DNA of 38,050 nucleotides from Fidelibacterota bacterium (GTDB lineage Bacteria > Marinisomatota > Marinisomatia > Marinisomatales > UBA1611), in the NCBI GenBank assembly GCA_002718285.1, contig PBAR01000027.1, positions 1 through 38,050 on the forward strand, read 5' to 3'. Of the stretch, positions 26,895 through 37,346 are shown piece by piece (the stretch's first letter is position 1; each line of letters starts with the position of its first letter). A program made the position numbers and the translations under genes. Under the pieces are notes generated by a model. That model worked only from the letters and a program-made list of their open reading frames with translations, did not search any database and had not been told where the DNA came from.

Positions 26895-29800
26895 TTGAAA
26901 AATAGTATCCCAGTTTTATTGCTGGTCTTATTTTTAATGCATGGATGTGAAAATAATAAAGAAATAGATCAGGATAAATACCGACAAATTATTACTTATC
27001 GCAGTCTAGGTTTAGCATATCTGGAAGAAGAAAGATATTCCGAAGCTGCTAATCAATTCACCAAATTAATTGATGTCGTCCCCAAAGAGCCTATGGGTTA
27101 TGCCAATCTTGGATTAACCTATTTGCTTATGAGCGGTAAACTTAGTCAATCAGAAGAATTCCTTCAGAAAGCTGTAAAATTAGCACCGGGTGATCCAGAT
27201 ATTCGCCTTCTCCTTGCGAAGATATACGAATTAACAGGTAGAGATAAGGAGTCAGTAATTCTGCTAGAAAATACTATCAAAGAACATTCTGGTCATAATC
27301 GAACACTCTATCAGTTGGCAATATATTATCAAAAGATGAATGATCCACAAGCATACAAAAAAGCTTTGGACTGCTTTTCTAGTATCGTGCATTCTTCACC
27401 AGGGAATATTTTAGCCCGTCTCAAAATGATTGAACTTTTATTACGCAAGGAAATGCTTCATGATGCAATAAAGCAAGTTGAGACAGTTAGACAGATTCTT
27501 CCTGGTTTCCCAGATAGTTTTCTAAATCTGCTTCAAAAAAGCCTTGAACTAATGCATAATGGAGAAAATAAAAAAGCATATACCAATATTATTATGCTAC
27601 ATAATATGATGAAACCTGAGCCTATATATCAGGATGCAATTAAGGATCTAAGAGGAACAATTGGTCCAGTTGCGGGAACACCTATTTATCGTTTTCTTAA
27701 TACGAAACCGGATATCAATAATGAAAAAGTGAATATTCCTGGTTTCCTCACTTTTCAAGATGTTACAATTACAACTGGATTAAATATTAGTTCGGGATAT
27801 AAAAAAATTGATATTAAAGAAGATGCTGTCCCTTTAATTATGGCGATTGGTGATTATGATTTAGATGGAGATCAAGATTTATTTTTATCTAAATGGAGTG
27901 TTGAAGAAAACAGAAGTCATCAATATTTATTAAATAATAATCAAGGATCATTTTCAAATAAATCAGGTATAGAACATAAATCTAGAGATCTTTCTGCACT
28001 ATTTGTTGATTATGATAATGATGGATATCTTGATTTATTTATCTCGAATCTTGATGGAATTAGGTTATACCGAAATTCAGGGAACGGAACATTTTCCTTA
28101 GTCTCCAATACTGGTATTAGTAGTAATGATAAAAGTTTGGCTGCTGCATTTGTCGATCTTGATCTGGAAGGTGATTTGGACTTATTTCTAGTTACTGAAT
28201 CTAGAACTCATATGTATCGCAACAATTCAAATGGAACCTTTACTGATATGGCGAAAAAAGCTGGTATTATTGAATCTTTTGATTCTGGAAAAAATGTTGT
28301 CTATAGAGATTTTGATGATGATGGTGATGTTGATCTATTTTTGCTAAGCCAAGATGGAAACAATATATATTATGACAATTTGCGTCAAGGATTTTTCAAA
28401 GAAAAAACTGAAAGTACAGGTTTGATTACTGGTAATCTACCTGGTGCTGTTGCTGCAGGTGATTACAATAATGATGGGTTCGTTGATTTATTTATAACTG
28501 ATCTGAATGGAAAAAATCATGCTTTATACTATAACCTCGGTGATGGAACTTTTGCATTAGATTCTCTATGGAGAAATACTATTAAAGGGTCTAAATATAT
28601 TAATGGGAAAGATGCTGTATTTTTTGATGTTGATAATGATGGGTATTTAGACTTACTTATTGCTGGAAAAACTAATGAAGAATTAGGGAACCAGACAGGC
28701 TTATGGTTATTATACAATAATCGCTCTGGATCATTTTTGGATGGTTCATTTTTACTTCCTGACAGTCTAGGCGCAATCGATCAGGTAGAGGTAGCTGATT
28801 ATGATGGAGATGGTGACCTGGATATTTTCCTTGCAGTGTCAGATGGCCAATTAAAATTATTGCGGAATGATGGTGGCAATATAAATAATTATCTTAATAT
28901 TCGTTTGGTTGGATTGCGCACGGGGAGTGCTAAAAATAATTATTTTGGGATTGGTGCCAAGGTTGAAATAAAATCCGGTGACCTGTATCAAGTACGCTAT
29001 ATGGACCAGCCCAATGCACATTTTGGGTTGGGGAGCAGAGACTCCGCTGATGTTGTTCGTGTAATGTGGAGCAATGGTGTACCGCAAAACCGGTTTAAAC
29101 TGGAACGAAATCAGACCATTGTAGAGACACAATTTTTGAAAGGGTCCTGCCCTTATTTATTTGCCTGGAATGGTTTAGAATATGATTTTGTTACAGATGT
29201 TCTATGGCCCAGTGCGCTAGGTATGCCACTTGGAATTATGGCTGGAGAAACAATGTATGCTTTTCCCAATTCAACAAATGAATATATTAGATTACCAGGA
29301 GAGAGCTTGAAAATAAAAGATGGGAAATATTTACTACAATTCACAACAGAATTATGGGAAACACCGTATCTGGACAAAATTAAATTACTTGTAGTAGATC
29401 ACCCAGAGACTGTTGATGTATTTATTGATGAGACATTTTATCCACCTCCTTTTCCGTCATTTCGTATATATAATTTTTCGGATAAACAAGTACCGATAGT
29501 TGCGGAAGATGAGAAAGGAAATGATGTGTTGGATGCAATTATTGCTCAAGATAGAAAATACATTTCTAATCTGGTTCCAGAAAAGTATCAGGGAATAACG
29601 GAACTACATGATCTTATATTATCCTTTAATGATTTAAGTGATACGGATTCACTCTTTTTATTTCTGCAGGGGTGGCTGTTCCCGACAGATGCCAGTATAA
29701 ACGTGAATATTTCCCAATCCGAAAAATTTCGATTAATATTCCCGTTTATCCAGGTTCCGGATTCGGATGGGAACTGGGTAACGGTGCTGGATAATATAGG

Positions 29801-30455
29801 TTTCCCGAAGGGAAAGAATAAAACAATGGTTATTGATTTCACGGATAAATTTTTATCTGAAGATTATCGTTTGAGAATTCGTACTAATATGCAGATTTAT
29901 TGGGATCATATATTTATTACTGAGAGCGGATCTGGAAATTTAATGCAGCTTAATTCTTTGGATCCAATTTATGCTGACCTGCATTATAGGGGTTTTTCTA
30001 AAATAAATCGAAAGAATTTTAGCAGCCCTCACATCCCAGAATATTATTCTGTAACTACTGGACAGAAGTGGCGTGATCTAATTGGTGCTTATACTAAATA
30101 TGGTGATGTGTTACCACTTTTGCTTGATTCAGATAATAAATATGTTATCATGAATGCGGGAGATGAAATAACGCTTCAATTTGATGCATCTGGGTTACCA
30201 ATAGTGCAATCTGGTTGGAGCAGGGATTTTATGTTTTATAATGATGGTTGGCTTAAGGATGGCGATTTAAATACGGCACGTGGTCAAACAGTTGCTCCAC
30301 TTCCATTTCATGGAATGGAATCTTATCCGTTCGGAGCTGAAAAACAAGGATATCCAGAGGATGAAGAATATGTGACTTATAGGAATAAATACAATACCAG
30401 GAAGGTCACTACAGAGTCTTTTAAAAACCATCTAATGAATCAAATAAAAAAATGA
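26895..30455 (+). CDS. Giant TPR-FG-GAP-UnbV lipoprotein
   Basis: Protein of 1186 residues. The start is TTG at 26895: an in-frame stop lies directly before it and the next ATG would remove the signal. The lipobox is MHGC (C18). TPR helices span about 33-200 ([29 protein letters not shown]...[10 protein letters not shown]). Seven FG-GAP repeats follow (from [13 protein letters not shown] near 319 to [12 protein letters not shown] near 635), then ASPIC/UnbV (about 666-745), then a 430-residue C-terminal region starting [24 protein letters not shown] that recurs in CRTAC1-like proteins of Acidobacteriota and others. It should be an outer-membrane lipoprotein with a protein- or glycan-binding propeller. 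Role unknown. It overlaps glpK by 4 bases. Confidence 0.85.
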   Translation: MKNSIPVLLLVLFLMHGCENNKEIDQDKYRQIITYRSLGLAYLEEERYSEAANQFTKLIDVVPKEPMGYANLGLTYLLMSGKLSQSEEFLQKAVKLAPGDPDIRLLLAKIYELTGRDKESVILLENTIKEHSGHNRTLYQLAIYYQKMNDPQAYKKALDCFSSIVHSSPGNILARLKMIELLLRKEMLHDAIKQVETVRQILPGFPDSFLNLLQKSLELMHNGENKKAYTNIIMLHNMMKPEPIYQDAIKDLRGTIGPVAGTPIYRFLNTKPDINNEKVNIPGFLTFQDVTITTGLNISSGYKKIDIKEDAVPLIMAIGDYDLDGDQDLFLSKWSVEENRSHQYLLNNNQGSFSNKSGIEHKSRDLSALFVDYDNDGYLDLFISNLDGIRLYRNSGNGTFSLVSNTGISSNDKSLAAAFVDLDLEGDLDLFLVTESRTHMYRNNSNGTFTDMAKKAGIIESFDSGKNVVYRDFDDDGDVDLFLLSQDGNNIYYDNLRQGFFKEKTESTGLITGNLPGAVAAGDYNNDGFVDLFITDLNGKNHALYYNLGDGTFALDSLWRNTIKGSKYINGKDAVFFDVDNDGYLDLLIAGKTNEELGNQTGLWLLYNNRSGSFLDGSFLLPDSLGAIDQVEVADYDGDGDLDIFLAVSDGQLKLLRNDGGNINNYLNIRLVGLRTGSAKNNYFGIGAKVEIKSGDLYQVRYMDQPNAHFGLGSRDSADVVRVMWSNGVPQNRFKLERNQTIVETQFLKGSCPYLFAWNGLEYDFVTDVLWPSALGMPLGIMAGETMYAFPNSTNEYIRLPGESLKIKDGKYLLQFTTELWETPYLDKIKLLVVDHPETVDVFIDETFYPPPFPSFRIYNFSDKQVPIVAEDEKGNDVLDAIIAQDRKYISNLVPEKYQGITELHDLILSFNDLSDTDSLFLFLQGWLFPTDASINVNISQSEKFRLIFPFIQVPDSDGNWVTVLDNIGFPKGKNKTMVIDFTDKFLSEDYRLRIRTNMQIYWDHIFITESGSGNLMQLNSLDPIYADLHYRGFSKINRKNFSSPHIPEYYSVTTGQKWRDLIGAYTKYGDVLPLLLDSDNKYVIMNAGDEITLQFDASGLPIVQSGWSRDFMFYNDGWLKDGDLNTARGQTVAPLPFHGMESYPFGAEKQGYPEDEEYVTYRNKYNTRKVTTESFKNHLMNQIKK

Positions 30456-31936
30456 ATCATAAATATATATTAGCATTAGATCAAGGTACTACAAGTTCCA
30501 GGGCTATCTTGTTTGATCGAACTGGCAAGATAAATGCAATTGCGCAAAAAGAATTTCAGCAGATTTTTCCAAAAGCCGGATGGGTAGAGCATGACCCATT
30601 GGAAATCTGGTCATCTCAATTACAGGTGACAAATGAAATTCTTAATAATATTGATAAAAACAATATTGCTGCGATTGGTATTACAAACCAAAGAGAAACT
30701 ACGATAGTGTGGGATAAAACAAATGGAAAACCAGTATATAATGCAATTGTATGGCAAGACCGTCGAACTGCTGATATAACAGATCAATTAAAAAAAGAAG
30801 GACTGGAGCCATTTTTTCAATCAAGGTGTGGGTTGCTCTTAGACCCCTATTTTTCAGGAACAAAAATCAAATGGATATTAGAAAATGTAAATGGCACTCG
30901 TAAAATGGCAGAAGAGGGTAACCTGGCATTCGGTACTGTTGATTCCTGGTTAATGTGGAATCTTACTGGCGGAAAGTATCACATAACAGATGTTACCAAT
31001 GCATCGAGAACTTTATTATATAATATACATGAACTGAAATGGGATCAAGAGTTGTTGGATATTTTAGATATTCCGGCATTAATCTTACCTAAGGTTCAAC
31101 AGAGCAGTTCGGTTTATGGCCTAACTCTTAGAAAACTTTTTAGCTGTGAGATTCCAATAAGTGGAATTGCAGGGGATCAGCAGGCTGCCCTTTTTGGTCA
31201 AAATTGTATTGATCCTGGTATGGTGAAGAATACCTATGGAACTGGATGTTTCATGCTTATGAATACTGGAAAGGATCTGGTACAGTCAAATCATAATCTG
31301 ATTACGACTATTGCTTGGCAGTTAGATGGTGATGTGGAATATGCATTGGAGGGGAGTGTATTTATAGGTGGCGCAATTGTACAATGGTTGCGAGATGGTT
31401 TGGGTATAATTAAATCATCATCAGAGATTGAAAAAATAGCATCAAAGGTCGATAACACAGAGGGAGTATATCTTGTTCCTGCCTTTTCCGGGTTAGGTGC
31501 ACCGCATTGGGATCCTCATGCCAGGGGAACAATTATAGGTTTAACTCGTGGTACAAATCGTGGACATATAGCTCGAGCGGCACTGGAATCGATTGCGTAT
31601 CAGAGTTTTGATTTGCTAAGAGCTATGGAAGCCGACTCCAATATTACATTATCCCAGTTACGTGTAGATGGAGGTGCTTCATTAAATAATCTTCTTATGC
31701 AATTTCAGGCCGATTTACTAAGAGTACCAGTAATTAGGCCGAAAATAACAGAAACTACTGCTCTGGGTGCAGCTTTTCTGGCAGGTTTGGCAGTCGGTTT
31801 TTGGAATAATCGCGATGAAATATCTGGTCAATGGAAATCAGAAAGAAAATTTGAACCTGCAATGGATAAATATAAAGCGAAAAAACTCCATTCGGACTGG
31901 CTGAATGCAGTAGAAAAATCTAAAGGTGTAAATTAA
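30452..31936 (+). CDS. glpK: Glycerol kinase
   Basis: Converts glycerol and ATP to glycerol 3-phosphate in the cytosol. The protein is 494 residues, close to the E. coli enzyme, and carries [10 protein letters not shown] (10-19), NQRETT (79-84), WQDRRT (101-106), [10 protein letters not shown] with the catalytic D242, [12 protein letters not shown], and the FGGY C-terminal signature ([19 protein letters not shown]). The ATG at 30452 lies inside the end of the preceding lipoprotein gene (ATGA), an odd partner for glycerol kinase; no glycerol facilitator or glpD is near. It is convergent with the dioxygenase gene, 12 bases apart. Confidence 0.97.
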   Translation: MNHKYILALDQGTTSSRAILFDRTGKINAIAQKEFQQIFPKAGWVEHDPLEIWSSQLQVTNEILNNIDKNNIAAIGITNQRETTIVWDKTNGKPVYNAIVWQDRRTADITDQLKKEGLEPFFQSRCGLLLDPYFSGTKIKWILENVNGTRKMAEEGNLAFGTVDSWLMWNLTGGKYHITDVTNASRTLLYNIHELKWDQELLDILDIPALILPKVQQSSSVYGLTLRKLFSCEIPISGIAGDQQAALFGQNCIDPGMVKNTYGTGCFMLMNTGKDLVQSNHNLITTIAWQLDGDVEYALEGSVFIGGAIVQWLRDGLGIIKSSSEIEKIASKVDNTEGVYLVPAFSGLGAPHWDPHARGTIIGLTRGTNRGHIARAALESIAYQSFDLLRAMEADSNITLSQLRVDGGASLNNLLMQFQADLLRVPVIRPKITETTALGAAFLAGLAVGFWNNRDEISGQWKSERKFEPAMDKYKAKKLHSDWLNAVEKSKGVN

Positions 31937-31948
31937 CTTCTATTAAAA

Positions 31949-32734
31949 TCAATAATTTGTATTTAAAGATAGATTTCTATCAACATTATTCCTTGTGGCA
32001 TGATCATTATGCCCTCTTAAAACCAGTTGAACATTTGAATGATCATTTCCATCGATGATCCTATCATTTCCAGAATAAAGTTGTATCAAAATTGTTTTTC
32101 GGGGCATTTCGGATAGATTTGGCATTGATCCATGAACTGAACAGCAATGAAAAAAAACTACATCACCTAATTCAGCGATAATTGGATCAGCATCATTTAT
32201 ATTATATTTACCATGAATTTGAGGAATTGATGTGTGCCCGTCAGAATTTTCTAACTTTCCCAGTTTATGTGATTCAGGTATTACACGTAGACAGCCCATT
32301 TCTTCAGTAGAATTAGATAAGTGTACTACTGCAGCTATCATAGAGTTCTTTTTTGTTGGAAAATATGACCAATCCTGATGGAGAGGAAAAGCAGATCCGT
32401 TTTTGGGAGGCTTTAAAAATAATTTTGTATGATGAAGAATAATATCAGGTCCAATGAGTGATTCCACCAAGTCTAACAATTGTTTATTCTGTATCATATC
32501 CAGCATAATAGCAGAATAATTTTGAACATTATGGGTGTGTATAACCACTGAGTCATCTGAATCAATATTTTGTGTTAATTCACTGTCCCAGCGAGCATTA
32601 ATATTTTCACCGCTTTTTTCCAGTTGTTTCACTATTTTGTCAAATTCCAAAACAAGTTCCGAAATCAAATCTTTCTGGAAAATATGCTTTGCCAGTACAT
32701 AGCCATTATTTTTGAAATTAGAATTGAAACTCAA
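31949..32734 (-). CDS. Phytanoyl-CoA dioxygenase (PhyH)-family Fe(II)/2-oxoglutarate oxygenase
   Basis: Hydroxylates an unknown small substrate using Fe(II), O2 and 2-oxoglutarate. The iron ligands are H119 and D121 in PLHQDWSYFP and H201 in CCSVHGSMPN; R212 (MPRKTILIQL) should bind 2-oxoglutarate. The double-stranded beta-helix is continued by AAVVHLSNSTEEMGCLRVIPESHK and ELGDVVFFH. The length of 261 fits the family. The start is TTG at 32734, with no ATG in a suitable position. Substrate cannot be inferred: no biosynthetic genes are adjacent. The 186 bases to the next gene (32735-32920) are AT-rich and empty. Confidence 0.88.
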   Translation of the reverse strand: MSFNSNFKNNGYVLAKHIFQKDLISELVLEFDKIVKQLEKSGENINARWDSELTQNIDSDDSVVIHTHNVQNYSAIMLDMIQNKQLLDLVESLIGPDIILHHTKLFLKPPKNGSAFPLHQDWSYFPTKKNSMIAAVVHLSNSTEEMGCLRVIPESHKLGKLENSDGHTSIPQIHGKYNINDADPIIAELGDVVFFHCCSVHGSMPNLSEMPRKTILIQLYSGNDRIIDGNDHSNVQLVLRGHNDHATRNNVDRNLSLNTNY

Positions 32735-32920
32735 GGATTGATTATTTTTACCAATATATTATAGTAATCTACTATCACTTTTATAAAGAAAAAAAATCTG
32801 CTTTGGTTGATGGATAAATAATCCAATATTTAATAAAAAAATTTAAATATATTTATGATTATTATAGTAATTGAATTGTTACTGGATTGTATTTTTTTTT
32901 ATAGATTCTAGCAAGAACAT

Positions 32921-35452
32921 ATGAAGGTAATCCGCATGAAAAAAATCTTTACAATTTTGATATCATTCTCAATTTGTTTAGTCTCAGGTGAATCCCAGAA
33001 GCAAATGGAAAAACTAATGAAATTACTTCAGGATCAATACCAGATTTACACCATCGAAGATTTACATAAATTAAAACCGAAGCTGTCAGTCGCAAATCGC
33101 ACAAGTATCAACCGAGATATGTCCGATATTGTTGGTGAGTGGTCTATGGATCATACCAATATTGGTATGTATGTTACTGTTGGGACAGACCAATCAATTA
33201 TTAATTCGGTAGCACTTATGGGTTTGGATTCAGCAGAAGGGGGTATTATAGCTGATCATATTGATTATGATACTGAATTGAACTACCTGATAGATGTATC
33301 TTTATTTGAAGAAGATCCTGATTATGATCTTTCCAGCGATAATGTTAACGATTATGGTTATTTTGATCAATATAATAACATTGATAATAACCGGGATTAT
33401 TCTGCATTGACATTCGCACAGGACTATGTTGATTCTTATTCCAGTCAATATAATCAATCACCCTTTAATCTTACAAGCGAGTTTACCTTAACAGTAAATG
33501 ATAGTGTGGTATCAGGAGGTTTGGGCGGTGATAATCCAAATAATTGTGAAATAAATTGGCCTGAAGATCCATATAAAATGGCTGTCTATTCTTTTGTCTC
33601 CGAATATGTGCTAGAGGAGGGGGGAAGTGTAGGATGTTTTGTTGATAGTGATACACTTGACCAAACATATGAAAATGTTGCTTTGGATATGGAAAGAGAA
33701 TGGTCGGATGATGATGACAATGACGATGGTGATGATAATTATTCTTATGGTCCACGGATCGGTGCATATTTAACTGACTTAGATCCTGGTTCTGGTGGTC
33801 ATGTTTATTTTGATGATGATTCGACGAAAGCCGTAATCACTTATCTTGATGTGCCGCTTTTTGATAATTCAAGTGCTGTAAACACATTTCAAATTCAGCT
33901 TATTTATGCTACAGACGAGATCGTGATAAGTTATAAGGATCTTGCATTGACTGGCGGACTTACATACCAGGCACCTGGCGGATTGGCCATAGGTATTTCA
34001 AACGGGGATGGAAGTTATGAACAAGTCGACCTAAGTGAATCAGGAGGGCAATCATATTCAAATCCTATTGAAGGGTACTCAGTCTCTAACAATCTGGATA
34101 TGGACTATAAAAAGATTACATTTACTCCTAATAATGATTATTCAGAATATTCTGTTGCAGCAGAAACAATAACTGAATTGGCTGGTGAATATTCCAATGA
34201 AATTACCGTAGAAGACGATGGGTATGTAAATATGTCTCTATCAGCTGAATTTAAATTTTATGATAGAAATTATGACACGATTTTTATAAATAATGATGGA
34301 AACATAGGTTTCGAAGATGGAGATGCGACTTGCGTTTGCTGGATTTGTGATAATGGTGATGGTGACTGTGCCGCCCAATATTTAGCTGGAGGTGATGGTA
34401 GCGGTGATGGCGAAGATGATGGTCCCGATTTTATGATTATGAATTTTGATTTTTTAAATTTTTTTGCATTTATGTTTGGTATTCCACCTGAAGGTGTAGA
34501 TAATCCTCTGTTGGTCTTTATTGATTTAGAAGAAGAATTAATTACTGCACAAGGGCTTACGCCCTTTGGCCAGGATCCAGATTTTTACTTTGCAAATCCA
34601 GCAAGTTTGGAAAGTTATTTTAGCATTGATACAATTGAATCTACTATTACATTTAGCGGACTAGATCTAGTTGATACAACTGGAACAGTTGTCCTTAAAC
34701 TGGATGGTACAATTGGTCCTGGTATGATTGATCTTGAGGCTGGTGAAGAAACTGAAATCCCCTGGCCTTCAATAATGAATGAGAATAACTCCGAAAATTT
34801 GTATATAACATTTTTCGAAGATTCTACCGGCATCGAAGTAGAAATCGAAGATAATGGATATTATGAGAACCAATCAGATACTTCTGGATTTTATTGGTAT
34901 GCAACTGGAGATTCACTTTTTAAAATTAATGATAGTGATTATGGTTATGATGATGCTTGGGAAAGTTATTCGTATGAACTAAGTGATGGCAACATGGTCC
35001 TTTTTGATGAAGAATATCCTTGCGAAGATTATAACTCTATAGATGAATGTTTGGTAGAAATGAATGAAGAATTGCCTATGCTGGAAGGTTTGACGGATGT
35101 AAATGAATTTTATGCTGCTATTGAATTGGTGATGATGCCAGTGATTACAACAGAAGCCAGACCGGAGAAAAATCTTCATCCTGAAAAATTTGAGCTATAT
35201 CCTGTCTACCCGAATCCATTCAATCCGGTTGCAACGATTCAATTTGATGTGGGAGATGCAGCTACTGAAATAACTGCATTAAAAATTTATGATATTACAG
35301 GTAGAAATGTTGCAATACTTTTAAATAAAAAAATGTATCCGGGGAAATATAAACTGCAATGGAATGCATCTGAATTTCCAAGCGGAGTATACATCAGTGA
35401 ACTGATATCAGGATCAACCCGTTTAACTCAAAAAATGATATTATTGAAATAA
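32921..35452 (+). CDS. Acidic surface protein with nidogen-like segments and T9SS sorting domain
   Basis: Protein of 843 residues with a signal peptide; the ATG at 32936 (MKKIFTILISFSICLVSG) is an alternative start with an AAGG 8 bases upstream. A segment near 278 (PRIGAYLTDLDPGSGGHVYF...TFQIQLIYATDEIVISY) and one near 445 (FKFYDRNYDTIFINNDGNIGF) resemble extracellular nidogen-like domains. The chain is very acidic, with D/N-rich runs (about residues 263-275) that may bind calcium. Residues 759-843 (YPVYPNPFNPVATIQF...QKMILLK) are a T9SS sorting domain. It is probably an adhesion or matrix protein. It stands alone between genes on the other strand. No catalytic motif was found. Confidence 0.78.
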   Translation: MKVIRMKKIFTILISFSICLVSGESQKQMEKLMKLLQDQYQIYTIEDLHKLKPKLSVANRTSINRDMSDIVGEWSMDHTNIGMYVTVGTDQSIINSVALMGLDSAEGGIIADHIDYDTELNYLIDVSLFEEDPDYDLSSDNVNDYGYFDQYNNIDNNRDYSALTFAQDYVDSYSSQYNQSPFNLTSEFTLTVNDSVVSGGLGGDNPNNCEINWPEDPYKMAVYSFVSEYVLEEGGSVGCFVDSDTLDQTYENVALDMEREWSDDDDNDDGDDNYSYGPRIGAYLTDLDPGSGGHVYFDDDSTKAVITYLDVPLFDNSSAVNTFQIQLIYATDEIVISYKDLALTGGLTYQAPGGLAIGISNGDGSYEQVDLSESGGQSYSNPIEGYSVSNNLDMDYKKITFTPNNDYSEYSVAAETITELAGEYSNEITVEDDGYVNMSLSAEFKFYDRNYDTIFINNDGNIGFEDGDATCVCWICDNGDGDCAAQYLAGGDGSGDGEDDGPDFMIMNFDFLNFFAFMFGIPPEGVDNPLLVFIDLEEELITAQGLTPFGQDPDFYFANPASLESYFSIDTIESTITFSGLDLVDTTGTVVLKLDGTIGPGMIDLEAGEETEIPWPSIMNENNSENLYITFFEDSTGIEVEIEDNGYYENQSDTSGFYWYATGDSLFKINDSDYGYDDAWESYSYELSDGNMVLFDEEYPCEDYNSIDECLVEMNEELPMLEGLTDVNEFYAAIELVMMPVITTEARPEKNLHPEKFELYPVYPNPFNPVATIQFDVGDAATEITALKIYDITGRNVAILLNKKMYPGKYKLQWNASEFPSGVYISELISGSTRLTQKMILLK

Positions 35453-35507
35453 TTGTAAGGAGCTGAGTAGGGTAGAAAATTATTATTTCGTAATAAAAAG
35501 GGAAGTA

Positions 35508-35535
35508 CTGTTTGTGATGTGAAACAGGATTTTTT
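35508..35535 (+). terminator. Weak candidate terminator
   Basis: CTGTTT (35508-35513) pairs with AAACAG (35522-35527) around an 8-base loop, followed after GA by six T. It lies 55 bases after the acidic surface protein and just before the convergent gene's stop. The stem is short, so confidence is low. Confidence 0.35.
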
Positions 35536-35538
35536 CAA

Positions 35539-37236
35539 TTATCCTCTTAATGCTGATGTAAAAATACCAGGAAGTGCTGTCAGTTTCCCTTTCTCGGCAA
35601 AATAGGTTAACCTTTTTGCTGTTATACCTGCCGTCTTGTTGGAGATGAACCATGGAGGCTTGGGAGCTAGGTGAAATTCTCCATGTAGTAAAGATCTAGG
35701 AAAATCTCTGAACGGACCGGTTGCAACTGTTTTTTCAGATTTTCCAAATAAAAATGCATTGTGCACAACACCGATTCCTGATTGGATATTGTCAAGTGTG
35801 TGTCCTGGATACGCACCCCATGCAGCACCTGCAGCCAAAAATGCCAGGGCACACCAGGTATTAACTCCGATGCTCCCATATTTAAGATCTGTAATCGCCA
35901 AATCTAAATCTGATTTGTATTTTCGTGCAGTTTTTGGATCTATTATAATATTTGCACCTAATGTACCATACAGTTTTTCATTGGAAAATTTGACCGCTTC
36001 ATGGATAAATGTTGAAGGATTATTTCCAGCAATAGAAACAGTGGCAAGAACAGGGCTAAAATATTCTATCTTGAAACAGGGTTCATCAGCATTTTTATCG
36101 GTATCATAGATTATAGTCCGGTCTACTTTGCTATCTAGACATTTTGCATTAGTATGCTCTCTTGCAGTATTATGGCGATCTTTTGAACCAGGATAATATG
36201 CAGGTCGTTTTTCTGCATTTGTAATTTGATTCTCCAATTCCCGCAATAACTTTCCAGTCCCGAACCAATCTTTCGGTAATATCAGTATCTGAGTTGCGAT
36301 ACAATTATGACCACTATTTTGAAGTTTTTGAGTAGCAATATGTTCAGCCTGAAATTTAAAATCACTTTCTGACCATAGACCCGGAACCACAATAGTCGGT
36401 GATACACCTCCTAATTCAGATGAAATTGGTTTTTTATTTATAGGTTTGTTTTCCAATTTTCGTTTTTCCACTTCCTTCCCGCGACCAAAAACAATGGTGT
36501 CGTGTGTTTTAGAACTGCCGGTAATATGAATGCAATCTACCAGTTCATGATTGGTCAAATATTCACCTGCATCACTATCTCCATAAGAAAACTGAATAAA
36601 TCCATTTTCAATGAAAGGGTTAAATATTTTTTCGAAAATTGGTCCAAGATAATCGTTAACGGGATTCATTTTTATCAATGCTACTTTTCCTTCACCATAC
36701 AGTTTATATAATATATCCAGAGGAACAATAGATGATACATTTCCGGCGCCCAATATTAACAGGACATCTCCCATCGGATTATCCTTTTTATAAAAACCGG
36801 CGATTGTATTTTCAATATTTTCAGGTGTAACGTCTTTTTGCATCCAAACATCAATGGAATAATGATTCAGAATAAGTTTTTCAATCCAATTATTTGGATA
36901 TACTGTAGCAACTATTTGTCCATCCATCCTTGTATTTATTTTTAGATTATGGATTGGACTTTTACCTTTATCCAACAACGTTAGCGTATTTTTCATATAA
37001 TGAAGCCAGTTAAGAAATGCATAGGGTCCACCCAACCATTCTTCACTGGAAAGTGGTGAATTTTCCTTAATTCCTTTTGCTTCTAAAGATACAGATACCC
37101 ATTCCTCAGCCTGAGAAGACGTTAATAATATCGTTTGGTCAATAAAATCAATTTTGGTTGAAATTTGAAGTTTAGCCCAACGATCTTTGTTTTCCTGAAG
37201 TAATTCCAGACTTTTATCTAGATTATTTGTATCCAA
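35539..37236 (-). CDS. Aldehyde dehydrogenase-family protein
   Basis: NAD(P)-dependent aldehyde or acyl oxidoreductase of 565 residues, cytosolic. The nucleotide-binding turn is LILGAGNVSSIVPLD (159-173); ITGSSKTHD (238-246), ELGGVSP with the general base E274, and the nucleophile C312 in NSGHNCIATQILILP are all present. Later motifs include EYFSPVLA and GSIGVNTWCALAF. It is longer than a typical 480-residue dehydrogenase, with an extended N-terminus and a C-terminal tail, like uncharacterised long members of the superfamily. The start is TTG at 37236. The fatty-acid hydroxylase-like gene lies 110 bases upstream on the same strand, so fatty aldehyde is a possible substrate (inference). Confidence 0.85.
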   Translation of the reverse strand: MDTNNLDKSLELLQENKDRWAKLQISTKIDFIDQTILLTSSQAEEWVSVSLEAKGIKENSPLSSEEWLGGPYAFLNWLHYMKNTLTLLDKGKSPIHNLKINTRMDGQIVATVYPNNWIEKLILNHYSIDVWMQKDVTPENIENTIAGFYKKDNPMGDVLLILGAGNVSSIVPLDILYKLYGEGKVALIKMNPVNDYLGPIFEKIFNPFIENGFIQFSYGDSDAGEYLTNHELVDCIHITGSSKTHDTIVFGRGKEVEKRKLENKPINKKPISSELGGVSPTIVVPGLWSESDFKFQAEHIATQKLQNSGHNCIATQILILPKDWFGTGKLLRELENQITNAEKRPAYYPGSKDRHNTAREHTNAKCLDSKVDRTIIYDTDKNADEPCFKIEYFSPVLATVSIAGNNPSTFIHEAVKFSNEKLYGTLGANIIIDPKTARKYKSDLDLAITDLKYGSIGVNTWCALAFLAAGAAWGAYPGHTLDNIQSGIGVVHNAFLFGKSEKTVATGPFRDFPRSLLHGEFHLAPKPPWFISNKTAGITAKRLTYFAEKGKLTALPGIFTSALRG

Positions 37237-37346
37237 AATATATCTTGTAATTTGTAATGGTTTTTTCTAATCTGTTAATTATTAATTGCTCTATCCTTTA
37301 CATAAAAAAGTAGAATAAAAAAATCGATCATTTGAGAATGTGTAAC

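Noticed and set aside
32735..32920. AT-rich tract considered as replication origin or regulatory RNA
   Set aside because: No DnaA-box cluster, repeat series or stable hairpin is visible; base composition alone is not evidence.
35475..35500. Short hairpin TTATTA/TAATAA near the convergent gene ends
   Set aside because: A six-base pure A/T stem is expected by chance in this DNA and is too weak to call a terminator.
35759..36109. 116-codon plus-strand ORF
   Set aside because: Antisense to the aldehyde dehydrogenase-family gene, which carries intact catalytic motifs across this stretch.
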